Shown one piece after another: positions 36,243 to 43,876 of a stretch of DNA of 64,000 bases. This DNA is from CAZTTH01 sp964615975. GTDB taxonomy: Bacteria > Verrucomicrobiota > Lentisphaeria > JABSQK01 > JAJFLO01. The position numbers were made by a program, and so were the translations under genes. The notes beneath the pieces were generated by a model. The model ran no database searches. It saw only the letters and a program-made list of their open reading frames with translations, and was not told where the DNA came from. The stretch is from the NCBI GenBank assembly GCA_964615975.1, contig CAZTTH010000015.1:12411-76410 (forward strand), in the 5' to 3' direction. Position 1 is the stretch's first letter; each line of letters starts with the position of its first letter.

Positions 36243-36814
36243 TACGATTCGGCAATATTGGAGTTGATCCGAAGCAATCAGGATATTACTAATTCCGCGC
36301 TTAAATGAGTGTTGTTTGATGAAATATACAAATTTATTGCCCGACAACTCAATCACTAACCTGATGAAATTCAGGTACGATATCTCCGTTGACAGAAAAC
36401 TGACATTCACCAAGCAGGATTATGCAAAAATCTTGGGTCACCCCAATCAATGCGGGGTTCAGAATTCACTTGGATGGTGTTAATGGCGCATGGGTTGGGA
36501 TTAATGAATTCTGAAACGAGCCCTGGATTTCAGCTTGATTTCGCCTCGAATTGTTTGCAGAATGGTTGAATAACGCTATACTCCATAAGAGACTTGACAC
36601 CTGACACCATCGTTCACCCAATCATTTGATTGGTATTAAATGAATTTCGCCATGAATAAGTAAATACTTTAACCGCGCATCTGGGAAATAGATCCCGGTT
36701 TGACCTGCCCCATGATCCTGGACTTCGCGATTATCAACTTTACCAACAAGCAGTCCTTTAACGTTATATGATTAAAGCGATGGGGAATTCAACCAGACGT
36801 TTACTGCTTTATTC
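36243..36814. promoter_or_regulatory. Divergent intergenic region upstream of treZ
   Basis: 572 bases with no supported gene. A possible promoter toward treZ is TTGCAG (36555-36560), 16-base spacer, TATACT (36577-36582). Thirty-five bases further is a perfect palindrome, CCAATCA-TT-TGATTGG (36618-36633), that looks like an operator half-site pair. Nearer the transglycosylase gene, CCCCAATCAATGCGGGG (around 36443) forms a small hairpin. These are pattern-based guesses. Confidence 0.35.
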
Positions 36815-38692
36815 ATGGCCAACCCAAGAAAGGAAACCCCCGACATTATGCAACCTGATCCATTCACCGCCGGCACGATAGTCAATGAACACAACACGTT
36901 CAAATTTATCGTGTGGGCGCCAGTCAAAAACAAGGTCGAGCTGCACCTCGTCACGCCTGGGGATGAACTGATACCCATGCTCAGGGATGAGCGGGGATAT
37001 TGGCATGTGACCGTTGCCGCTGATACCACTCAGGAACTTCGTTATTATTATCGGCTCGATGATGCCGTCGACCGCCCGGACCCGGCATCCCATTATCAAC
37101 CAGAAGGGGTGCACGGTCCTTCTCAGACGATCAATCATTCCGGTTACCAGTGGCAGGACCAGCAATGGCGGGGAATCGAGTTAAAAAAAATGGTGCTCTA
37201 TGAACTTCATGTCGGCACATTTACAGCGTCGGGAACATTTCGCGACATCATCGCGCGCCTGCCGGAACTTAAGAAACTGGGAATCAATGCCCTGGAATTA
37301 ATGCCGGTTGCCCAATTTCCCGGAGCGCGCAACTGGGGATATGACGGGGTCTATCCCTATGCGGTACAAGACAGTTATGGCGGACCAATGGAACTGAAGG
37401 AAATGATCGATGCCTGTCACCAAATAGGAATCGCGGTGATCATGGATGTCGTCTACAATCATCTTGGACCGGAAGGAAATTATCTGGGTGAATTCGGTCC
37501 TTATTTCACCGCCAGATATCACACTCCCTGGGGACGAGCCTTGAATTTCGATGATGCTGATTCCCAGCCAGTGCGCGATTATTTCATTGCCAACGCTCTG
37601 CACTGGTTCAGGAATTATCATATTGATGGACTGCGATTGGATGCGGTGCACGCAATTTTCGACACCAGCGCCTATCATTTTTTACAGGAATTGGCGGATA
37701 AAGTTGCTGTGTTTGACCAAAATAGCGGGAGAAAACACTATCTGATTGCCGAGAGCGACCTCAATGATCCCCGGCTGATCCGATCGCCCAACCGCGGCGG
37801 CTATGGATTGGATGCCCAGTGGTGTGATGATTTTCATCATTCCCTGCGCACATTGTTCACCGGCGAGCAGACCGGCTATTTTGCCGATTATGGTGAACTC
37901 AGTCATTGGGTCAAGGCATTGCAGGAAGGTTATGTCTATTCCGGTCAATATTCCTGTCACCGCCGTCGCCATCATGGCCGGCCAGCCCACGATATTCCCC
38001 CGGATCGGTTGGTGGTATTTTCCCAGAACCATGATCAGATCGGCAATCAAATGACCGGGGAAAGATTGTCTGGAAAAATTTCCTTTGCCGCTCAGAAACT
38101 AATGGCGGCGGCGGTATTGCTTTCGCCTACCATCCCAATGTTATTCATGGGTGAGGAGTATGCCGAAACCGCTCCCTTTCTCTATTTCGTCAGTCATGGC
38201 GACCCGGAATTGATCGCAGCGGTGAGAAAGGGCAGGAAAGAAGAATTCAAAACCTTTCAGTGGTCAGGAGAACCGCCGGATCCGCAGGATGAAGCCACGT
38301 ACCTGAAGTCAAAACTGGACTGGAATCAGCGTCGGCATGGGAATCATCGGATCATGTGGAATTTTTACCGAAAACTACTGGCGATAAGAAAACGCTTGCC
38401 AGCAGCAGCAAAACGTGATGATCCATCGATCAAGGTTATCAGTGTGGGAAACCGGAATCCAGTCATCATTTACCGGGGAAGTCGGAAACAACGCTGGTTA
38501 ATCCTGTACAACTTTTCTCCAGAGATCGTTGATTTTACCGTGGCGGAAAAATTTTCCGCAGGCGAGAAAATTTTTGATACATCCGCACCCGCGTGGAATG
38601 GCCCCGGAACACTCCTTCCCGATACCATAAATCAAGAACAGACGTATACCCTGAATGCTCTTGGATGCGCGGTGTATCGTTTGCGGACGTAA
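36815..38692 (+). CDS. treZ: Malto-oligosyltrehalose trehalohydrolase
   Basis: Up to 625 residues; the start may instead be the ATG at 36848 (MQPDPF...), which has AAAGGAAA about 14 bases upstream. An N-terminal CBM48-like domain (FKFIVWAPVKNKVELHL) is followed by the GH13 barrel: YELHVGTFTASGTF, AVIMDVVYNHLGPEG, DGLRLDAVHAI (nucleophile Asp), LIAESDLNDPR (acid Glu) and FSQNHDQIGNQMTGERL. TreZ releases trehalose from maltooligosyl-trehalose made by TreY. treY is not in the window. glgX follows 115 bases later, so a glycogen-to-trehalose function is likely. Confidence 0.93.
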   Translation: MANPRKETPDIMQPDPFTAGTIVNEHNTFKFIVWAPVKNKVELHLVTPGDELIPMLRDERGYWHVTVAADTTQELRYYYRLDDAVDRPDPASHYQPEGVHGPSQTINHSGYQWQDQQWRGIELKKMVLYELHVGTFTASGTFRDIIARLPELKKLGINALELMPVAQFPGARNWGYDGVYPYAVQDSYGGPMELKEMIDACHQIGIAVIMDVVYNHLGPEGNYLGEFGPYFTARYHTPWGRALNFDDADSQPVRDYFIANALHWFRNYHIDGLRLDAVHAIFDTSAYHFLQELADKVAVFDQNSGRKHYLIAESDLNDPRLIRSPNRGGYGLDAQWCDDFHHSLRTLFTGEQTGYFADYGELSHWVKALQEGYVYSGQYSCHRRRHHGRPAHDIPPDRLVVFSQNHDQIGNQMTGERLSGKISFAAQKLMAAAVLLSPTIPMLFMGEEYAETAPFLYFVSHGDPELIAAVRKGRKEEFKTFQWSGEPPDPQDEATYLKSKLDWNQRRHGNHRIMWNFYRKLLAIRKRLPAAAKRDDPSIKVISVGNRNPVIIYRGSRKQRWLILYNFSPEIVDFTVAEKFSAGEKIFDTSAPAWNGPGTLLPDTINQEQTYTLNALGCAVYRLRT

Positions 38693-38693
38693 T

Positions 38694-38778
38694 TCAACCG
38701 CAAGGAGTCGAACTATCGAACGCCGCCGTTCCAATCAGGATGGCAATGGTGCGGTCTTTTTTAACCCTGATTGGGTTC
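38694..38778 (+). repeat. Stop-codon-linked repeat, copy B (treZ-glgX spacer)
   Basis: Starts two bases after the treZ TAA stop: ...CCGCAAGGAGTCGAA, then GCCGTTCCAATCA, TGGCAAT, a TTTTTT run and CTGATTGGGTTC. It aligns with copies A, C and D over its whole length, with the GCCGTTCCAATCA segment shared best with copy D. A possible stem CCGCC/GGTGCGG (one bulge) precedes the T-run, so this copy could act as an intrinsic terminator. AACCC-TGATT-GGGTT forms a second small hairpin. Confidence 0.7.
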
Positions 38779-38807
38779 AATATACCATAAAGAAATGAGG
38801 ACAACTT

Positions 38808-40988
38808 ATGGAACAAATAAATAAATCATCTGAAGCCCGTTATCATGATAAAGTCTGGCCCGGGAAGCCCTATCCTCTGGGCGCCACCTGGGATGGGGCA
38901 GGAGTTAACTTCGCGCTCTTCTCCGAGAACGCCACCGCCGTCGATCTCTGTCTTTTTAGTCGTCCCGATGGCATGCGGGAAATCAGCCGGATTCGCATGA
39001 GTGAATACACCCATCAGATTTGGCATGTTTACATGCCCGGCATCCGTCCGGGACAACTCTATGGCTATCGTGTTCATGGCCCTTATCATCCGGAAGAAGG
39101 GCATCGCTTCAACCCCGCCAAGCTGCTTCTCGATCCTTATGCCAAGTCAATTGCCGGTACGATCAATTGGAGCGACGCGCTCTTTGGTTACACGATTGAT
39201 CATCCGGATACAGATCTGTCCATGGATGAACGAGACAGCGCGGCAGGAATGCCAAAATGTGTGGTCGTTGATCCCGCCTTTACCTGGGGTGATGATACCC
39301 CGCCCAAGATCCCCTGGCATAATACCGTGATTTATGAAATGCATGTCAAAGGCTTCACCGCGCATCATCCCCAGGTGCCGCCCGAACTGCGCGGGACTTA
39401 TGCCGGACTCGCGTATCCGCCGATCATTGAATACCTCAAAGCATTAGGAATAACCGCCGTCGAATTAATGCCGATCCACCAGTTCGTCGCGGATAAACAT
39501 TTGGTGGATAAAGGGTTGACCAATTACTGGGGTTACAATTCGATCGGCTTCATGGCGCCGGATGCCAGATATACGAAAAGCGGGCTTTTAGGTCAGCAGA
39601 TAATCGAATTCAAAACCATGGTAAAATCCCTGCATCGGGAGGGAATCGAGATCATTCTTGATGTGGTTTACAATCACACCGGCGAAGGCAGTCATCTTGG
39701 GCCGACGCTCTGTTTTCGCGGCATCGATAACGCCGCCTATTATCGCCTGACCCCGGATAACCCGAGGTATTATCAGGATTATACCGGCACCGGAAACACT
39801 CTCGACATGACTCATCCCCGGGTTCTGCAAATCATCATGGACAGTCTGCGTTACTGGGTGCTGGAAATGCATGTCGATGGCTTCCGCTTCGATCTGGCGG
39901 CAACCCTGGCGCGTGAACTCCATGAAGTTGATCGTCTGGGCGCGTTCTTCGATATCATCCATCAGGATCCGGTGCTGTCACAGGTTAAGCTGATCGCCGA
40001 ACCTTGGGATTTGGGTGAAGGCGGTTATCAGGTGGGTAATTTTCCGGTGTTATGGACGGAATGGAATGGCAAATATCGCGACACGGTGCGCCGCTTCTGG
40101 CGCGGAGATCCGGACCAGGTGGGTGAGATGGCTTACCGCCTGACCGGCAGCAGTGATCTCTACCAACTTGGTGGTCGCCGCCCCTATGCCAGCATTAATT
40201 TCGTCACCGCCCATGATGGGTTCACGCTCCTTGATCTGGTCAGTTACAATGAGAAACATAATGAAGCTAACGGCGAGAATAATCAGGATGGCACGAACGA
40301 TAACCTGAACTGGAATTGTGGCGTCGAAGGCCCTACGGATAACCCCGAAATTCTGGCGCTCCGCCGTCGGCAGCAGCGCAATTTCCTCGCCACTCTATTC
40401 TTTTCCCAGGGAATCCCGATGATGCTGGCAGGCGATGAATTGGGGCGCACGCAGCAGGGAAATAATAATGCCTACTGCCAGGACAATGAGATTTCCTGGT
40501 TTAACTGGAATCTGAGTTCTGAGCAAGAGGATTTGTTGACGTTCGTACGTCATCTGATTAGAATTTATCACAACCATCCTGTGTTGCGCCGCCATCATTT
40601 CTTCCGCGGCCGCCAGATCCCCGGCACCTCCATCAAGGATTTATACTGGTTGCGGGCGGAAGGACAAGAAATGACTGAAGCGGATTGGCATAATCCCAAT
40701 ATACGCGCCATCGGGTTGCGGCTTGATGGCCATGCCATCCGGGAAGTTGATGAGCGCGGTAACCCGATTATTGACGATACCCTGTTGATCATTTTCAATG
40801 CGTATTCCGAACCATTGCCTTTTGTCCTTCCGGATTATGTGAGCGGCGGACAATGGGAATTGTTGATCGATACCCGCGACGTTAAAGTCAGCACCAATCC
40901 CCAAATCCACATCAAGGGCAGTGAGCCCTATATCATGGAAGGCCGATCCGTCGTCTTGTTGCGCCTTCGGCACCTCGATTATAGTTAA
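38808..40988 (+). CDS. glgX: Glycogen debranching enzyme GlgX
   Basis: 726 residues. CBM48 at the N-terminus (PYPLGATWDGAGVNFALFSENATAVDLCLF) is followed by a GH13_11 catalytic domain: NTVIYEMHVKGFT, IEIILDVVYNHTGEG, DGFRFDLAATLARE (nucleophile Asp), KLIAEPWDLGEGGYQ (acid Glu) and NFVTAHDGFTLLDLVSYNEKHN. It hydrolyses alpha-1,6 branches of glycogen limit dextrin. GAGGACAACTT precedes the ATG. Together with treZ it points to glycogen-derived trehalose synthesis. Confidence 0.95.
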   Translation: MEQINKSSEARYHDKVWPGKPYPLGATWDGAGVNFALFSENATAVDLCLFSRPDGMREISRIRMSEYTHQIWHVYMPGIRPGQLYGYRVHGPYHPEEGHRFNPAKLLLDPYAKSIAGTINWSDALFGYTIDHPDTDLSMDERDSAAGMPKCVVVDPAFTWGDDTPPKIPWHNTVIYEMHVKGFTAHHPQVPPELRGTYAGLAYPPIIEYLKALGITAVELMPIHQFVADKHLVDKGLTNYWGYNSIGFMAPDARYTKSGLLGQQIIEFKTMVKSLHREGIEIILDVVYNHTGEGSHLGPTLCFRGIDNAAYYRLTPDNPRYYQDYTGTGNTLDMTHPRVLQIIMDSLRYWVLEMHVDGFRFDLAATLARELHEVDRLGAFFDIIHQDPVLSQVKLIAEPWDLGEGGYQVGNFPVLWTEWNGKYRDTVRRFWRGDPDQVGEMAYRLTGSSDLYQLGGRRPYASINFVTAHDGFTLLDLVSYNEKHNEANGENNQDGTNDNLNWNCGVEGPTDNPEILALRRRQQRNFLATLFFSQGIPMMLAGDELGRTQQGNNNAYCQDNEISWFNWNLSSEQEDLLTFVRHLIRIYHNHPVLRRHHFFRGRQIPGTSIKDLYWLRAEGQEMTEADWHNPNIRAIGLRLDGHAIREVDERGNPIIDDTLLIIFNAYSEPLPFVLPDYVSGGQWELLIDTRDVKVSTNPQIHIKGSEPYIMEGRSVVLLRLRHLDYS

Positions 40989-41153
40989 GGAGAACCGATC
41001 GCTTTATCGTATAAGGGTATGATATAAGGAATGAGTGAGTTTATCATTGATCATTTTACCTCATTGAAATGTGCTTAATACTGAATTAGTTTTCTGGTGT
41101 ATGTTCATCTTTCTTAAACATTCAAGCTAAGAAATTTAATGGATTAAATAGAC

Positions 41154-43184
41154 ATGAAATTAGCGCTTCAGTACTCAACATGGGTATTTAGAGATTGTTT
41201 GAACAATCTGGTTTTAAGCATCAGACTTTTATTCTGTACTCCCCATAGCCTTCTCAAGTCCGGGCAACACCTGCTTATCCATCGTATCTTGATACCCGGT
41301 GTTATTTGCCTCATTACCAGCCACGAAATATATGCTACATCACCCCCCGATACCGAGTCGATCAAATCAGTCGCGGAACTGAAGAAAATGAGCTTGGAAG
41401 AATTGTTCAACATCGAGGTGATATCGGTTTCGAAAAAACCGGAACAATTATCCGCCATACCTGCAAGTGTGTTTGTTGTCACGGCGGAGGATATCCGCCG
41501 ATCTGGCGCCAGGAGCATACCTGAAGCCTTGCGTAATATTCCTGGAATTGAGGTGGCCAGGGTCGATGCGCGCCAATACGCCATCACGGCACATGGGTTC
41601 AATGGCACTACCTCCAACAAATTACTCATTTTAATGGATGGTCGCAGCCTGTATACTCCTTTATTTTCGGGGGTGTTCTGGGACGCGCAAAACACCCCGA
41701 TGGAAAATATCGAAAGAATTGAAGTAATTCGCGGCCCCGGGGCCACAGTGTGGGGGGCAAACGCGGTTAACGGTGTGATAAACATCATTACCAAGAACGC
41801 GGCCGATACCCAGGGATATCTACTCACCAGCGGTGTCGGCAACGAGGAACAAGGATTTGGGAGTCTGCAATGGGGGGGGCAGATAAAAGAAAATATGTCT
41901 CTTCGTCTCTATGGTCAACGCTTCAATCGTGACGATTCAGTGTTTGCCAACGGCAGGCAGGGCATGGATCAATATCACATGGAACAAGGCGGATTCCGGC
42001 TGGATTGGAAGGCATCAAACGACGACGCAATTACATTTCAAGGCGATATTTATGGGAGCAGCGCAGATCAACGCGCCGCGGATGACATCACATTTAGCGG
42101 CGGCAATCTGATCACTAAATGGACCCATACCTATTCGCAAGATTCTGACTTACAAATTGTCACCTACTACGATCGCACGGAAAGAGACATTCCTTCGCTC
42201 TTTGGTGAAACCCTGAATACCTATGATGTTGATTTGCGCCATCGATTTGGATTAGGTTCACGACATGATTTCATTTGGGGACTCGGGTATCGATACCTGG
42301 ACAACACCGTGGTCAACAGTCCCTCTCTGGCATTCTACCCGGCTCGTCTTTCACAGGATGTGGTCACGGCATTTATTGAAGATCAAATCACGCTGGTGGA
42401 AAATAAGTTAAAGCTGACACTCGGATCTAAATTTGAATATAATTATTACAGCGACTTCGAATATCAACCGAGCATTCGACTTGCCTGGACGCCAGCACCT
42501 GAACATTTCATCTGGGGAGTGGTGTCTCGGGCTGTGCGCACCCCTTCGCGGATTGACCAGGATTTCTTTATTCCAGGAAATCCTCCTTTTTCATTTATCG
42601 GAAATTCGGAGTATGACTCGGAAAAGCTTTATGCGTATGAACTGGGTTATAAAACACGGATGCATCCCAAGGTTACAGCTTCCCTGTCAACTTTTTATAA
42701 CACCTATGATGAACTGCGCAGTGCTGAAACCTGGACGCCAACATTTCTGGACAATCGCTTGAAGGGCGAGAGTTATGGGATCGATATCCATGCCATGTAC
42801 CAGGCGCTTGATTGGTGGCGCTTGATCTCCAGCTATTCCTTTTTTGCCTTGCAACTTCACACCGAAAATGGCAGCAGAGATATCACCAGTGAAAATGTTG
42901 AAGGTGATTCGCCGCAGAATCAATACTCACTCACCTCTCGGATGGATTTGCCATATCACTTGGAATTTGACTCTACCATTCGCTATGTCGACAGCCTGCC
43001 CAACCAAAACGTGCCGCCCTACACGGCGTTCGATGTGCGTATCGGATATAAATATTCCAAGAATCTGGAAATTTCTCTTGTAGGCATGAATCTGCTCGAC
43101 CCCCAGCATCCTGAATTTGGCGCGCCCAACAATCGCCGTGAAGTCCAACGCAGCATCTATGGAAAACTCACCCTGAAATTTTAA
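41154..43184 (+). CDS. TonB-dependent outer membrane receptor
   Basis: 676 residues. The N-terminus is long; a hydrophobic stretch (ILIPGVICLITSHEIYA) ending near residue 63 is the likely signal sequence, so a downstream start is possible. KKMSLEELFNIEVISVSKKPEQLS leads into a plug domain: VFVVTAEDIRRSGARSIPEALRNIPGIEV, LILMDGRSLYTPLFSGVFW, IERIEVIRGPGATVWGANAVNGVINIITK. A 22-strand-type barrel ends in an aromatic residue (KLTLKF). The substrate is unknown. It heads the cluster with the YfiR-like and kinase genes, a combination in which it may act as a sensor as much as an importer. Confidence 0.93.
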   Translation: MKLALQYSTWVFRDCLNNLVLSIRLLFCTPHSLLKSGQHLLIHRILIPGVICLITSHEIYATSPPDTESIKSVAELKKMSLEELFNIEVISVSKKPEQLSAIPASVFVVTAEDIRRSGARSIPEALRNIPGIEVARVDARQYAITAHGFNGTTSNKLLILMDGRSLYTPLFSGVFWDAQNTPMENIERIEVIRGPGATVWGANAVNGVINIITKNAADTQGYLLTSGVGNEEQGFGSLQWGGQIKENMSLRLYGQRFNRDDSVFANGRQGMDQYHMEQGGFRLDWKASNDDAITFQGDIYGSSADQRAADDITFSGGNLITKWTHTYSQDSDLQIVTYYDRTERDIPSLFGETLNTYDVDLRHRFGLGSRHDFIWGLGYRYLDNTVVNSPSLAFYPARLSQDVVTAFIEDQITLVENKLKLTLGSKFEYNYYSDFEYQPSIRLAWTPAPEHFIWGVVSRAVRTPSRIDQDFFIPGNPPFSFIGNSEYDSEKLYAYELGYKTRMHPKVTASLSTFYNTYDELRSAETWTPTFLDNRLKGESYGIDIHAMYQALDWWRLISSYSFFALQLHTENGSRDITSENVEGDSPQNQYSLTSRMDLPYHLEFDSTIRYVDSLPNQNVPPYTAFDVRIGYKYSKNLEISLVGMNLLDPQHPEFGAPNNRREVQRSIYGKLTLKF

Positions 43185-43306
43185 CGAGATTAATAATTCC
43201 AATGCCCCAAAAGTATTTGTTCAAAATAATCCCCCCTGCGGTTGTGATTTTCATGATCAATTATGACTGCAAGTAACATAACAATACAACGACTAAACGA
43301 GACGAT

Positions 43307-43861
43307 ATGAAACGATCCAGCCGATTCCTGTTGAGTGTGATTGGTGCGATTATTTGGCTTGCGAGCTCATCCGCAACGATGGCACAATCTACCGGGTTTA
43401 AAGAATATCAGGTCAAGGCTGTATTTTTATATAATTTCATTAAATTCATCACCTGGCCGGAAAGTGTTTTTCCCAATTTTGATACTCCCGTGACCATCGG
43501 GGTGTTGGGCGCCAATCCATTTGGCAGTTTTCTCGATGAACTCATCGCGGACGAATATATTCGCAACCGCAAAATTGAAATCCATACCTCAGACAACCTC
43601 AGTGACTTGCAAGATTGCAACCTGATCTTCATCAGCAAATCAGAACATGGCAGACTGGACGAGATCTTGTCCGGAATCGGTTCCCAGCCCATTGTTACAG
43701 TTGGCGAAATTGAGAACTTCACCCGGCATGGAGGAATCATCAATTTTTATCTCGAAGGCAACAAGGTGCGCTTCGAGATCAATAATGATTCAGCGCAACA
43801 GCGGGGCATATTCATTAGTTCGCAATTGTTGAATCTGAGCAAGATCGTCAAGACCAAATAA
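43307..43861 (+). CDS. YfiR-like periplasmic protein (DUF4154)
   Basis: 184 residues. The signal peptide ends near ATMA-QS. The family pattern is clear: EYQVKAVFLYNFIKFITWPES, TIGVLGANPFGSFLDELI, CNLIFISKSEH, QPIVTVGEIENFTRHGGIINFYLEGNKVRFEIN and ISSQLLNLSKIVK. In Pseudomonas, YfiR is a periplasmic repressor of the CHASE8-containing diguanylate cyclase YfiN. Here the next gene, 15 bases on, is a histidine kinase with a CHASE8-like periplasmic domain, so this protein probably controls it. Confidence 0.92.
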   Translation: MKRSSRFLLSVIGAIIWLASSSATMAQSTGFKEYQVKAVFLYNFIKFITWPESVFPNFDTPVTIGVLGANPFGSFLDELIADEYIRNRKIEIHTSDNLSDLQDCNLIFISKSEHGRLDEILSGIGSQPIVTVGEIENFTRHGGIINFYLEGNKVRFEINNDSAQQRGIFISSQLLNLSKIVKTK

Positions 43862-43876
43862 CCCAGGCATTTCTCT

